Shown one piece after another: positions 26,798-36,248 of a DNA stretch of 64,000 bases. Each line of letters begins with the position of its first letter. Within the stretch, counting starts at the first letter, position 1. The stretch lies in NCBI GenBank assembly GCA_027490955.1, contig JAIXXB010000010.1:62001-126000 (forward strand), in the 5' to 3' direction. Both the position numbers and the translations under genes were made by a program. The notes under the pieces were generated by a model. That model was given only the letters and a program-made list of their open reading frames with translations, was not told the DNA's origin and did no database searches. This DNA is from Rhodobacter sp. (lineage in GTDB: Bacteria; Pseudomonadota; Alphaproteobacteria; Rhodobacterales; Rhodobacteraceae).

Positions 26798-27655
26798 ATG
26801 CTGGCATTGATCTGCGGTTTGACGGCGGCCTGCGCTTGGGCTGTGCATGACCTTTTGGTGCGCAAAATCGGCCAGCAAGTGCCTGTCTTGCAGATGATGC
26901 TGGTGGTTTTTGCCGCAGGCACAGTGGCCTTGTCCTTGCCCACGGCGTTGATCGCCGATTGGGGCGCGATGAGCGCCCATGCCTATGGGTTTTCGGCGGC
27001 GGCGGGGGTGGGTTATGCCGTGGGCATGGGCGCGCTATATCGCGCCTTCAGCTTGGCCCCTGTGCGGCTGGTCGCGCCGATTCTGGGGTCTTTTCCGATG
27101 ATTTCGTTGGGATTTGCCGCTATTGGCGGAAAGGTCGTCTCGTTGGTGGAACTGCTGGCGGTTTTGGCAATTGTGGGCGGCATTGCCATTGTCGCAGTGA
27201 CGGGGCGCGAGGAGGCGGGCCAAAGCCACCGCACAAAGATGGGCGAGGCGATGCTGTGGTCGGCGCTGGGCAGCGTGGGCTTTGCCGCCAGCTTTTGGTT
27301 GGCGCAAGAAGGGGCGCGGCAGGGTGATGAGATGGCCTCGATCGCGCTGACACGGGCTGTGGCGCTGGTCATGGCCTTTGTCTTTGTGCTGGTGGCAAGA
27401 TCGCCTGTGCGGGTGCCACGGGGCACGGGGCGCAGTTTGGCGATTATGGGGGTTTTGGATGCGGTGGCCATCAGCCTTGTCACCCTATCGGGCCGCCTGC
27501 CCAACCCAGAATTTGCTGCCATCAGCTCTTCTTTATTTGGTGTGCTGACAATTCTCTTGGCGTGGAAAATCCTGAAAGAAGCCGTGCTGCCTGCCCAATG
27601 GCTGGGCATTATCACAGTGTTCACGGGCATTGCGGCGCTGTCGCTGCAAAGCTAG
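26798..27655 (+). CDS. EamA/DMT-family transporter
   Basis: Inner-membrane protein of the drug/metabolite transporter superfamily, 285 residues, with about ten hydrophobic segments arranged as two EamA halves. A good ribosome binding site (GGAAGGAGA) precedes the ATG. It is divergent from tdm and shares its operator region, so it may handle a metabolite of the methylamine route, but this is only positional evidence. Confidence 0.8.
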   Translation: MLALICGLTAACAWAVHDLLVRKIGQQVPVLQMMLVVFAAGTVALSLPTALIADWGAMSAHAYGFSAAAGVGYAVGMGALYRAFSLAPVRLVAPILGSFPMISLGFAAIGGKVVSLVELLAVLAIVGGIAIVAVTGREEAGQSHRTKMGEAMLWSALGSVGFAASFWLAQEGARQGDEMASIALTRAVALVMAFVFVLVARSPVRVPRGTGRSLAIMGVLDAVAISLVTLSGRLPNPEFAAISSSLFGVLTILLAWKILKEAVLPAQWLGIITVFTGIAALSLQS

Positions 27656-27752
27656 GGCGCGGCAGTTTTGCTGCGGCATGCCTTGGGGGCAAGGCGGGCC
27701 GCGCAGATGGGTGGGGTGAGGTGGGGTGTGGTCGTATGAAACAGTGCGTGCG

Positions 27753-28751
27753 CTATTCAGCCGCCACAGGCACGGCGCGATTTAACCCCGAGGCCAAGCG
27801 GCGTTCATCCTTTGGGCTGACGCCAAACAATTCCTGATAATGCTGCGCCATGCGCGCAAGGGTGACATAGCCCACAGACAGGGCAATTTCGCGCAAATGG
27901 TCATTGGAATACAGCACCCTTTGCCGCGCCTTGGCCAGCCGCAAATGGCGGTAATAGCGCAGCGGGCTTTGCCCCGTTTCCCGTTTGAACAGCCGTTCAA
28001 AATGCCGCCCCGACATAGACACCGCCGCCGCAACATCAGGGATGCGCAGCGGGTCTTCGACATGGGTTTCAAACAGCCGTATCGCCTCGCGGATGGGCGG
28101 GGTGAGGCGGTCTGCGGTCGAAGCGGTGCGCGCCACGGGCACCTTTTGGCTGGCATCTTCGTCACGGACAAAGGGGTGCTGGAACCAGCAGGCCACTTCG
28201 GTCATACATTGGCGGCCCAAACGCTCTTCGATCAGGCGCAGCATCAGGTCAAACACCACCCCCGCGCCAGAGGCGGTGATGCGGCGCTTTTCGCGCAAAA
28301 TCATCGCTTCGGATGCCTTTACATCGGGAAACTCGGCCTTAAAGGCCGCCTCATAGCACCAATGCACCGAGCAGCCGCGCCCCTCCATCAGCCCTGCGCG
28401 CGCCAGCGGAAATATCCCCCCCGAAAACGCGCCCAGCGTCAGCCCCGTGCGATCAAGCCAACGCAGGCGCGCGGGGCTTTGGCGCGGGTCGGCAAATTCG
28501 GCAGTGGGCGGCGAGATCAGATACAGATGATCCACGCCCGACAGTTCGGCCAAAGTCACGTCAGGCTGAAAGCGCACCTCGGCTGACGAGCGCACCGGTG
28601 CAAGGGTTTCGGCCACCAAACGCCATTCAAATTCGCGCCGCCCCATGATTTCATTGGCCGCGCGCAAAGGTTCGATGGCCGAGGTCAGGCACGCCATGGG
28701 AAAGCCTGAAAACATCAGGAATCCCAAACGCAGCGGGCCTTCGCTGGGCAT
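27753..28751 (-). CDS. GlxA-type AraC-family transcriptional regulator
   Basis: Regulator with an N-terminal DJ-1/PfpI-like amidotransferase-fold sensing domain (LRLGFLMFSGFPMAC, about 1-185) and a C-terminal AraC helix-turn-helix pair (about 225-325: IPDVAAAVSMSGRHFERLFKRE and the second helix block). Related proteins (GbdR, CdhR, GlxA) control choline, carnitine and methylated glycine catabolism. The ATG at 28751 has AGGAG seven bases upstream; ATG 28757 is closer to it and less likely. It begins 13 bases after the dmmC stop, so it is the last gene of the dmm operon and a candidate regulator of the island. 332 residues. Confidence 0.85.
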   Translation of the reverse strand: MPSEGPLRLGFLMFSGFPMACLTSAIEPLRAANEIMGRREFEWRLVAETLAPVRSSAEVRFQPDVTLAELSGVDHLYLISPPTAEFADPRQSPARLRWLDRTGLTLGAFSGGIFPLARAGLMEGRGCSVHWCYEAAFKAEFPDVKASEAMILREKRRITASGAGVVFDLMLRLIEERLGRQCMTEVACWFQHPFVRDEDASQKVPVARTASTADRLTPPIREAIRLFETHVEDPLRIPDVAAAVSMSGRHFERLFKRETGQSPLRYYRHLRLAKARQRVLYSNDHLREIALSVGYVTLARMAQHYQELFGVSPKDERRLASGLNRAVPVAAE

Positions 28752-28764
28752 AGCCATTCTCCTA

Positions 28765-29832
28765 TCAGTCTTCGGGCCACCATCCGGGCGAGGTGGGCGC
28801 ACCATCGTCATAGTGCGACAGCCACTGCGCCATGGCATCGCGGTTGCGCAAAAAGCCCTTATAGGCGGCCAGATCGGGGTGCAAATCGCGCACCACGCGG
28901 TGCAGGCGGCGGCCCCATTTGGGCACTGTGACCAGTTCTTCAAACTTGCCCAGATAGGCGCGGATATCAAAGCAAATCGCGTTAGAGCGCGGCAGGCGAT
29001 ACAGCGTTTGCAGCTCAACCCGCAAATGCATCATATGGCCCATATTTTCCTGCGTCAGCGCAGTGCGCATATGGCCCCATTCGGGATAGGTTTCTGGCGC
29101 AGTGTCCAACAGTGGGTTCACTGTCATCGTCCAGTTATACCGCCGCACGGGTGATCCGTGTTGCAGTTTCATCAAAAACTTAAGCGCCCGATCAAAAATA
29201 CCCTTTTCATGGGCCAAAGGCACAGGCGCGTGCCATTCGTGAAAGTTCATCCCGATATTGAAATCCAGCGACCAGTCGGCCTGCGTGGTCACCATGCCCG
29301 CATCAACCCATAGCGTGCCGTCACGTTCATCTTGCAGCGTAAAATCACCCTGAGTCTGGCGGGTGATATATTCCATCGGCCCATAAGGCAGGGTGGATTC
29401 GTCTAGAAAGGTGAATTTCTGATCAATGCCCAAGGGGCGGTTGATCCAATGCCAGTGCGTGCCATCCTTGGTCAGCGAAAACCATTGCGGGTATTCGCGC
29501 GCCTTGGTTTCCATAATCAATTCCAGCAAATCCCAGCCTGCCAGCGTCATATGGGGCAAGGATTGGCAGCGCAGCGGATCGCGGGCCAGCACGCGGGCGC
29601 GGTCGCGCATTTCGCTCAGGTAATGTTCATCGACATCAAAAGTCTTCTCAAACACAGACCCTTTGCGGCCAGGCACATGCGGTTCCATATTGACCGAATA
29701 CATGTATTCGTCGCGGTCAAAGGGGAAGGGAAAGCGCCGTATCGCTGCGGGCGAATTGCGATAGGTAAAGTCGTCGCAATAGGTCTCATCGCGGAAAAAA
29801 TCGTCAAAGCCGTATTTGAAATCAAGGCTCAT
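28765..29832 (-). CDS. dmmC: dimethylamine monooxygenase subunit, heme-dependent N-demethylase family
   Basis: DUF3445/HODM-family protein, the heme-containing oxidative N-demethylase component of dimethylamine monooxygenase, which with the other subunits turns dimethylamine plus NADPH and O2 into methylamine and formaldehyde. The family core is visible around 180-310 (NIGMNFHEWHAPVPL, then SPVRRYNWTMTVNPLLDT, then RVELQTLYRLPRSNAICF). 355 residues. It ends the four structural genes dmmDABC and starts nine bases after dmmB. Confidence 0.88.
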   Translation of the reverse strand: MSLDFKYGFDDFFRDETYCDDFTYRNSPAAIRRFPFPFDRDEYMYSVNMEPHVPGRKGSVFEKTFDVDEHYLSEMRDRARVLARDPLRCQSLPHMTLAGWDLLELIMETKAREYPQWFSLTKDGTHWHWINRPLGIDQKFTFLDESTLPYGPMEYITRQTQGDFTLQDERDGTLWVDAGMVTTQADWSLDFNIGMNFHEWHAPVPLAHEKGIFDRALKFLMKLQHGSPVRRYNWTMTVNPLLDTAPETYPEWGHMRTALTQENMGHMMHLRVELQTLYRLPRSNAICFDIRAYLGKFEELVTVPKWGRRLHRVVRDLHPDLAAYKGFLRNRDAMAQWLSHYDDGAPTSPGWWPED

Positions 29833-29841
29833 AGCGCGCTC

Positions 29842-30804
29842 CTATCTGTCGATCACCAGCGCCTTGCCGGTGAACCGGCTGACGCAGGGCATGATTTTTG
29901 TGTTGCTGGCCATTTCCTCGGGCGACAGCCAATGGTCGCGGTGATCTATGTGGCCATCGCAGCGGATGACGTTTGTTTCGCATTGGCCGCAGGCCCCGCC
30001 GCGGCACAGATATGGTGCATCAACGCCTGCCGCCTCCATCGCTTCGAGCAAAGATTGGGTGGGGCCGACGGAAATCGTCTTGCCCGAGGCGGCAAGTTCC
30101 ACGTCAAAGCGGTCGCCCGTGGCGGGGGCGGTGAATTCTTCGAAATGCACGGCATGTTTGGGCATGCCCGCCGCCGCAGCCGTGGCGCGCACCCAGTTCA
30201 GCATACCTTTTGGCCCGCAGCAGTACAGATGCGTGCCAATGGGTTGGCGCGCCAGAATATCGGCCAAGGGCATTTGCTGGCCCAAATCATCAAAATACAG
30301 ATTCACCCTTTCGCCATGCGCGGCCTTCAGCGTGTCGCCATAGGCGCAAAGCGCGGGGTTGCGCGCAGCATAGTGCAATTCAAATTTACCGCCAAAGCGG
30401 GCCAATTGATGCATCATCGCCATAAAGGGGGTGATGCCGATGCCCCCTGCAAAAAACAGATGTTTGCGCGCGCGGTTGTCTAGGGGAAACAGGTTCATCG
30501 GATGGCTCAGCACCATCTCTAGCCCAGGTTTGACATGGCTGTGCATGAACAAAGAGCCGCCCCGCCCCGCATCATCGCGCCGCACAGATATTTCATAGCC
30601 CGACCGATCCTCGGGGTCGGACATTAGCGAATAGGGGTTCAGCCGCCGTGTGCCGTGGTCGTCCATTTCCACCACAGTATGCGCGCCACCCGAAAAGGCA
30701 GGAAGAGGGCTGCCATCGCGGGCGACAAAGCGAAACCGCGTGATCAAATCATTGACGCGCACCACTTCGGCCACGCGAACATTCAGCTTTGCGCCGCCGC
30801 TCAT
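29842..30804 (-). CDS. dmmB: dimethylamine monooxygenase reductase subunit
   Basis: Phthalate-dioxygenase-reductase-type electron donor, 320 residues. The N-terminal flavin (FMN/FAD) barrel contains RLNPYSLMS, the nucleotide-binding part contains FFAGGIGITPFMAM, and the C-terminal plant-type 2Fe-2S domain has CRGGACGQCETNV with the last cysteine in MPCVSR. It passes electrons from NAD(P)H to the heme demethylase. It overlaps dmmA by four bases (ATGA), so the two are translationally coupled. Confidence 0.9.
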   Translation of the reverse strand: MSGGAKLNVRVAEVVRVNDLITRFRFVARDGSPLPAFSGGAHTVVEMDDHGTRRLNPYSLMSDPEDRSGYEISVRRDDAGRGGSLFMHSHVKPGLEMVLSHPMNLFPLDNRARKHLFFAGGIGITPFMAMMHQLARFGGKFELHYAARNPALCAYGDTLKAAHGERVNLYFDDLGQQMPLADILARQPIGTHLYCCGPKGMLNWVRATAAAAGMPKHAVHFEEFTAPATGDRFDVELAASGKTISVGPTQSLLEAMEAAGVDAPYLCRGGACGQCETNVIRCDGHIDHRDHWLSPEEMASNTKIMPCVSRFTGKALVIDR

Positions 30805-31409
30805 TTAAAACGCTCCACCGCTGGGGGAATATGCCCCTTGTCTTCCGCATCAATATTCACGCCCTGAAAGGCCGCCAGACGGCGCGAATAGTGATCGCGC
30901 ACAAACAGATGCAAGCCGCAATGGCTGCATTGGAACGGATCGGTTTTGACGTTTTCAGTGATGCCCTTGCAATGCACGCATTGCACGCGGCGCACAGTGG
31001 ATCCGCGATGTTCTTTTTGAATATCAGCATGGGGAAAGCCCAAGGCCATCACGTCGCGCTCTGCCTGCCCCATCAGACCTTCGGTGCCAGTCAGGTAAAT
31101 CTGCGCGCCCATCGGCGCATCTTGCAACACGCGGGCCAGCCGAAACAACAGCGTTGGGATAGAGGCGGCCTTTTGCGCCTGTTTGGCCCCCAAGGCTGCG
31201 ATTTTGTCCCACAAATCCGTGCCATTCGGGCCTGCGGTATAAAGGATATGGGATTTTGGCAAAATGCTGGAATCCTTGGCGACCAATTCGGCCACAGCCT
31301 CGGCCCCTTCACCATCGGCCACGATCAAATGCAGCGCCCCTGCGCGCGGTTCAAGCACGCCATAGACGGGGCGGCTTATCATCGAAGGGGGAAATTCGGT
31401 TTTTGTCAT
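30801..31409 (-). CDS. dmmA: dimethylamine monooxygenase subunit DmmA-like
   Basis: 202-residue subunit seen with this type of dimethylamine monooxygenase. The N-terminal two thirds resemble a reductase-like nucleotide fold (ILYTAGPNGTDLWDK, QIYLTGTEGLMGQAERDV). The C terminus carries a zinc-ribbon or rubredoxin-like pair of knuckles, CVHCKG near 145 and CSHCG near 162, followed by HLFVRDHYSRRLAAFQGV. It lies between dmmD and dmmB in the usual dmmDABC order. Its exact chemical role within the complex is not evident from sequence. Confidence 0.85.
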   Translation of the reverse strand: MTKTEFPPSMISRPVYGVLEPRAGALHLIVADGEGAEAVAELVAKDSSILPKSHILYTAGPNGTDLWDKIAALGAKQAQKAASIPTLLFRLARVLQDAPMGAQIYLTGTEGLMGQAERDVMALGFPHADIQKEHRGSTVRRVQCVHCKGITENVKTDPFQCSHCGLHLFVRDHYSRRLAAFQGVNIDAEDKGHIPPAVERFK

Positions 31410-31501
31410 CTTTTCCGCACTTTGCCCATTGATCTATGCCTGAATTGCGCTGCCTTGGGCCTGCCCTAAACTGCGGCACGCCCAAGGCGATATGGAGCAG
31501 T

Positions 31502-32641
31502 TTAGCCCTGAACTGTGCGGCGTTTCTTATCGACGTCATAGAAAGGCAAGGCGGCCGATTTGCCCTTGATCGGGCCATGGGTGCCGCAGCGCACTTCCAA
31601 TGCGGTGCCATTATTGGCATCGGCCACGGGCAGGCGGGCGATGGCCACTGTCCAATTGTTCAGAGGCGAATGCATCGCTTGGGTCACAACGCCCACCTTG
31701 GCGCCATTCTTGAACACGGGCGCGCCATTGCCGGGCACATTCTTGCCTTCCAGCATCATGCCCGAAATCTTAAACCGCTCGCGGCCCTTCAGGCGGTAAT
31801 GCTCTTCTGCGCCGCGAAAGCCCACCTTGCCGGGCGAGACTGTGAAATCAAGGCCCAACTCCCACAGCGTATCACCGGGGCCTTCATTTTCGAACGGGTA
31901 CATTTCGGAATTATCAAAGGGGAAGAATAGCAGATAAGATTCCGTGCGCAGCATATCCAGCGTGGTAAAGCGGCAAGGAATGATGCCCATGGCGGCACCT
32001 TCGTCCAAAATGCGATCCCAGATCATCACCGCATCTTGCCCACGGCAGAAAATTTCATACCCGCGCTCGCCCGTGTAACCCGTGCGGCTGATGGTGATTG
32101 GCTTGCCAAACAGGCTGGCCCCCATATGGCTGAAATAGGGCAGATTGCGAATGCCGGGGATGTGCTTTTCCAGATAATCCACCGCCAGCGGCCCTTGCAA
32201 AGAGAGATCGTGCAAAGTGTCGTCAAAGCGCACCGAAACATCGCGCCCTGTGGCGGCCATGGTCAGTTGTTCATGCCCCTGCCCCGACCCATGCACCACC
32301 ATAAAGCTGTCTGGCCCCATGCGGTAGATCACGCAGTCATCCACAAACTTGCCCGCGTCATTCAACATGCAGGCATATACCGCTTTTCCCGGCATCAGCT
32401 TTTCCATGTTGCGCGTGGTGGCGCGTTCGATGACATGGGCGGCAGCATGGCCAGTGATATGCACCTTTTTCAGACCCGATACATCCATCAGCCCCGCTTT
32501 GGTGCGGATGGCCATATATTCGGCGTCGGGATCACCTTTTTCATAAGACCATGCAGTCCCCATGCCCGACCAGTCTTCTAGGTTCGAGCCCAGCGCGCGG
32601 TGGCGGTCACCCAGCGTTGAAAAGCGCCAAGAATTGGTCAT
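31502..32641 (-). CDS. dmmD: GcvT-family tetrahydrofolate-binding subunit of the dimethylamine demethylation system
   Basis: Aminomethyltransferase-like protein (GcvT T-protein fold) of 379 residues. It shows the GcvT blocks GLMDVSGLKKVHITG, DDCVIYRMG, SRTGYTGERGYEIFC and the C-terminal barrel (VGVVTQAMHSPLNN). Its likely task is to capture formaldehyde released by dimethylamine oxidation as methylene-tetrahydrofolate. The ATG at 32641 is preferred, since upstream codons run into the promoter. First gene of dmmDABC, with an inverted repeat shared with tmm and mgsA 81-96 bases upstream. Confidence 0.88.
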   Translation of the reverse strand: MTNSWRFSTLGDRHRALGSNLEDWSGMGTAWSYEKGDPDAEYMAIRTKAGLMDVSGLKKVHITGHAAAHVIERATTRNMEKLMPGKAVYACMLNDAGKFVDDCVIYRMGPDSFMVVHGSGQGHEQLTMAATGRDVSVRFDDTLHDLSLQGPLAVDYLEKHIPGIRNLPYFSHMGASLFGKPITISRTGYTGERGYEIFCRGQDAVMIWDRILDEGAAMGIIPCRFTTLDMLRTESYLLFFPFDNSEMYPFENEGPGDTLWELGLDFTVSPGKVGFRGAEEHYRLKGRERFKISGMMLEGKNVPGNGAPVFKNGAKVGVVTQAMHSPLNNWTVAIARLPVADANNGTALEVRCGTHGPIKGKSAALPFYDVDKKRRTVQG

Positions 32642-32721
32642 GTGCAGTCTCCCTGAGCTACGTTCATTTTGGCCAAGTTTGTGAGGCTTCGCGGCGAAAA
32701 TCAATAATGAAGTGCAATTTT

Positions 32722-32737
32722 TTTTCTTGTCAGAAAA
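32722..32737. promoter_or_regulatory. shared inverted repeat upstream of dmmD
   Basis: TTTTCTTGTCAGAAAA: arms TTTTC/GAAAA with a 6-base spacer, 81-96 bases before the dmmD ATG. It closely resembles the elements in front of mgsA (41405), tmm (36339) and the XRE-cupin gene (45737). Confidence 0.5.
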
Positions 32738-32751
32738 CATTCTTGCGGAAA

Positions 32752-32777
32752 AAAGGGGCCGCTTTCGCAGCCCCTTT
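32752..32777 (-). terminator. terminator of the 587-aa APC permease gene
   Basis: AAAGGGGC (32752-32759) pairs with GCCCCTTT (32770-32777). On the minus strand the stem runs into a six-base T tract. It lies 24 bases after the permease stop. Confidence 0.75.
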
Positions 32778-32800
32778 CCGATTATCCACCTTATGCGCGC

Positions 32801-34564
32801 CTAGGCGGGCAGCACAAAGAACCAATTGGCCCAAAGCACGACCGCAGCCCCCGCCACAAGGGCCAGATAGGGCAGCATCCCCGCCTTGCGCTGGCCCATA
32901 TCGCCCTCGGCAAGGCCAAGATCGACATAGGTTTCCTTGGGGAACTTGCCGCCATCTTGCAGATAATGGCGATACCAGAACACAGGGATGATGAAGGCGG
33001 CAAAGATCAGCCCCGACCACAGCGCATTCTCATAGCCCCAAACCTTGGCCCCCGCGCCAAGGAACAGCGCGTTAACAAAAGCCAGCACTGTATTGATGCC
33101 GATCAGCACAGTGGGCGCTTTCCATGGGCGTTCGATATGGGCCGAATCGATGCGGTGAATCCAGCCTGCATTCAAGTTCAAGAAATTGAACAGGATATAG
33201 CCCACGTTCGAGATGGCCAGCACATAGAAATACCCGCCCACGTCCGAGGCCAGCGCCAGCAAGATCACGTTAAAGCCAAAGTCAGTCCACATCGCCTTGG
33301 ATGGCACGCCCTTTTCGTTGACAGTGGACAGATACTTGGGCAGCCAGCCGTCTTTCGACCCTTGATACAGGGTGCGCGAAGAGCCAGCCAGCGCCGTCAT
33401 GATGGCCATGAACAGTGCCAAGATCATCAAGATCACGAAGATTTGGGTGATGATAGGCCCGCCGCCGATCATATTGCCCAGTGCCTCGCCCACGCCTGTG
33501 CCGTCTACGATACCAGCGGCCAGCATCCCCTCTTGGCCCAAGACACCTTGGAACGAGTAAGGGATCAAAAAGAAGAACACTGCGCACAACAAACCCGAGT
33601 AAAAGATAGCGCGGAACGTGTCGCGCTTGGGGTCTTTCAATTCGGCTGTATAGCACACAGCGGTTTCAAAGCCGTAGGTCGACCAAGCGGCGATATACAG
33701 ACCGCCCAAGAACAGCGTCCAGCCGCCAATGTTCCATTCGCCATCCACGCCCGAATAGGCGGCAGTGGGCGGCAGCAGATTGGTGACATTCATGCTGTCA
33801 ATCGCGCCTGTGAAAATTGGCACAAGGCCCACCAGCAGCAAAGGCACCAAAACGATGATCGCCAACCATTTCTGGGCATTGGCGGTAGATGCAATGCCGC
33901 GATGCTGAATGGTCATAATCACCAGCATCAGCGCCACACCGATCAAGAAGGTCGAGTTGAAGTGCAAGGTGCCAAGGCCGGGAATATTCACGGCGAGGGC
34001 TTCGAATGTGCGGAACCATGGGGTCATGGCAGCCACACCATCTGCAGCGGCCACAGCCTTGATCGCGTCATCCACGCTGATACCCGCATTGGCGGCCATA
34101 TAGTCGACCACGGACTGGGTTTCGGCGGTGTAGCTGGCGATATTGGCCGCGACCCAATCGATCACCTGCTGGCTTTCGGCCAAGGGAATCGGGAATAGCG
34201 CGTTCAGAATATACCCCGCTGCAATGGCGCAGCCCAAAGACAAGACGGGCGACCATGCAAACCAGTTGCACCACACCGACAGGGGCGCAATCAGTTTGGA
34301 ATAGCGCAGCCATGCGGTTGCGCCATAGACGCTTGTCCCGCCCGATTTATTGCCAAACATCCCTGCCATTTCGGCATAGGTAAAGCTTTGCAAAAACCCC
34401 ATCACCATCGAGATCATCCAGACCGCAAAGGCTAATTTGCCCGTGGTTCCTGCGATCCCGCCAATCGAGAACAACACCAAAGGCGGCACACCCGCCGCAA
34501 CCCAAAACGCACCCTTCCAGTCTAGCGCTCGAACCATCTGGCCCGATCCAGCATTGTCTGTCAT
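32801..34564 (-). CDS. APC-superfamily amine/amino acid permease
   Basis: Inner-membrane transporter of 587 residues with about 12 or more hydrophobic segments; the APC-type first helix region WKGAFWVAAGVPPLVLFSIGG is near residues 16-36 and a GFETAVCYTAELKDP motif (helix 6/loop of the APC family) near 300. A periplasm-facing insertion around 120-210 is unusual and makes it longer than typical APC members. A strong GGAGAAGAGGG precedes ATG 34564. Placed between tmm and dmmD, it may import trimethylamine, dimethylamine or methylamine; this is inferred from position only. Confidence 0.8.
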   Translation of the reverse strand: MTDNAGSGQMVRALDWKGAFWVAAGVPPLVLFSIGGIAGTTGKLAFAVWMISMVMGFLQSFTYAEMAGMFGNKSGGTSVYGATAWLRYSKLIAPLSVWCNWFAWSPVLSLGCAIAAGYILNALFPIPLAESQQVIDWVAANIASYTAETQSVVDYMAANAGISVDDAIKAVAAADGVAAMTPWFRTFEALAVNIPGLGTLHFNSTFLIGVALMLVIMTIQHRGIASTANAQKWLAIIVLVPLLLVGLVPIFTGAIDSMNVTNLLPPTAAYSGVDGEWNIGGWTLFLGGLYIAAWSTYGFETAVCYTAELKDPKRDTFRAIFYSGLLCAVFFFLIPYSFQGVLGQEGMLAAGIVDGTGVGEALGNMIGGGPIITQIFVILMILALFMAIMTALAGSSRTLYQGSKDGWLPKYLSTVNEKGVPSKAMWTDFGFNVILLALASDVGGYFYVLAISNVGYILFNFLNLNAGWIHRIDSAHIERPWKAPTVLIGINTVLAFVNALFLGAGAKVWGYENALWSGLIFAAFIIPVFWYRHYLQDGGKFPKETYVDLGLAEGDMGQRKAGMLPYLALVAGAAVVLWANWFFVLPA

Positions 34565-34856
34565 GTCCCTCTTCTCCTGTTGAATCCGGCGAATGATGGG
34601 CGGCACCTTGCCACCCCCTTCGCGCGTTGATTTTCAAGCGACCCTGCGGCCCCCGTGATGGGCTGGCTGGGCCATGTCTCCTTGTTCCCACGTTACCGCA
34701 CATCGGCGCGGATAGATTAGACCTGCGACCCGATGCCGCATTGAAAGCACGAGGCCGTCCGCAAGGCGAGAAAAATTTTATCTTTTGGGGAAAAAATGTT
34801 TCCTAAAATTCGGGCGATCGGGGCGGCGGGGGCCTAGATGCCTGAATTGTAACCAA

Positions 34857-34887
34857 AAGGGCCCTTGGCGCTGTGCCAAGGGCCCTT
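34857..34887 (-). terminator. terminator of tmm
   Basis: A perfect 13-base stem, AAGGGCCCTTGGC (34857-34869) with GCCAAGGGCCCTT (34875-34887) and loop GCTGT, 17 bases after the tmm stop, followed on the minus strand by TTTTGG. Confidence 0.85.
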
Positions 34888-34904
34888 GAGAATGGGCAGG
34901 CAGA

Positions 34905-36248
34905 TCAGTTCTGCAAATAGCTTTCCATCGAATCTTCCAGCGCATGTTGCCATGGCGTGTGATGCACAGGGGCCATCGTGCCTGTGATGACCGATTTATA
35001 GGCATTGTCGCGGAAGGACATGATCCCTTTTTTCTTATGTTCTTTCCATTCAAAGAACGCCTCGCATGCCCCGTCGACATCAAAAGAGGGATAGTCGGTT
35101 TCCGCGATCAGTTCTTTGACATAGTCACCCTGATAATGAATCGCATCATGGGCATCTTTGCCTGCATCTTCGCCTGCCACGCGGTCTGCCACATCTTTCA
35201 GCAGAACGGCCTTGTCAGCGGGAATCGCAATCCGCCCCAGAATCACATCCCGCACCCACCATGCTTGGGCGTCGAACATGTTGAAGGTGAACCACTGATC
35301 TTGCATCCCAATGTAGAACAGCTTGGGGTTATGTACCCACGCCACGCCCTTATACAAATCTGCCGTTGCCAGACGATTTGCGGTTTTCAGGCGCAGGTCA
35401 TCGGGCAAATAGGGGAAGTGATGCTTATACCCCGTGCAAAGGATGATGGCATCCACCTTTTTCGACGTGCCATCTTTGAAATAGGCGGTATCTTCATCCA
35501 TCCGCTCTAGCGCGGGGACTTCTTTCCAATTCTCGGGCCAGTCATAGCCCATGGGCGCGTTGCGATAGGCCACGGTGATCGACTTGGCCCCATATTTCCA
35601 GCACTGGCTGCCGATATCCTCTGCCGAATAGGACGTGCCCAGCAAGAGCAGGTCTTTGCCCGTAAACTCGCGCGCATCGCGGAAATCATGGGCATGCATG
35701 ACGCGGCCATGAAACTTATCAAATCCGGGGTATTCAGGCACGTTTGGCGTGCTGAAATGGCCAGAGGCCACTATCACATGGTCAAAATCTTCGTCATACA
35801 TGCTGTCTTTTTTCAGATCATGCACGGTAATGGTGAAATTGCCCTTGGCTTGGTTATAGCGCACCATCCGAATGGTCGAGGAAAAGCGGATCCAATCCCG
35901 AACCCCCGCTTTTTTCACGCGCCCTTCGATATAGTCAAACAGCACGGCGCGCGGCGGGTAGCTGGCAATCTGCTTGCCAAAATGCTCTTCAAAGGAATAA
36001 TCGGCAAATTCAAGACCCTCTTTAGGGCCATTTGACCACAGGTAGCGATACATCGACCCATGCACAGGCTCGCCATGTTCATCAAGGCCCGTGCGCCATG
36101 AATAGTTCCAAAGCCCACCCCAATTGGACTGCTTTTCAAAGCAGACCACTTCGGGAATCTCGGCCCCTTTGGCCTTTGCAGACTGGAACGCACGCAGCTG
36201 CGCAAGCCCTGACGGCCCCGCACCAATAACGGCTACTCTTTTCTTCAT
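34905..36248 (-). CDS. tmm: trimethylamine monooxygenase (flavin-containing monooxygenase)
   Basis: NADPH-dependent class B flavin monooxygenase that oxidises trimethylamine to trimethylamine N-oxide in the cytoplasm. All family hallmarks are present in 447 residues: FAD motif VIGAGPSG near residue 6, FMO identifying sequence [11 protein letters not shown] near 175, NADPH motif GTSYSAED near 205 and the FATGY-like [13 protein letters not shown] near 310. ATG 36248 has GGAGG five bases upstream; the GTG at 36254 overlaps that site. It is upstream of and co-directional with the APC permease but has its own terminator. An inverted repeat shared with dmmD and mgsA lies 91-108 bases upstream. Confidence 0.93.
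   Translation of the reverse strand: MKKRVAVIGAGPSGLAQLRAFQSAKAKGAEIPEVVCFEKQSNWGGLWNYSWRTGLDEHGEPVHGSMYRYLWSNGPKEGLEFADYSFEEHFGKQIASYPPRAVLFDYIEGRVKKAGVRDWIRFSSTIRMVRYNQAKGNFTITVHDLKKDSMYDEDFDHVIVASGHFSTPNVPEYPGFDKFHGRVMHAHDFRDAREFTGKDLLLLGTSYSAEDIGSQCWKYGAKSITVAYRNAPMGYDWPENWKEVPALERMDEDTAYFKDGTSKKVDAIILCTGYKHHFPYLPDDLRLKTANRLATADLYKGVAWVHNPKLFYIGMQDQWFTFNMFDAQAWWVRDVILGRIAIPADKAVLLKDVADRVAGEDAGKDAHDAIHYQGDYVKELIAETDYPSFDVDGACEAFFEWKEHKKKGIMSFRDNAYKSVITGTMAPVHHTPWQHALEDSMESYLQN

Noticed and set aside
34771-34803. A further copy of the TTTTCC-N6-GGAAAA motif between tmm and the APC permease
   Set aside because: The A/T-rich stretch holds only a GGAAA-N5-TTTCC dyad more than 220 bases from the permease start; the match to the other sites is too loose.
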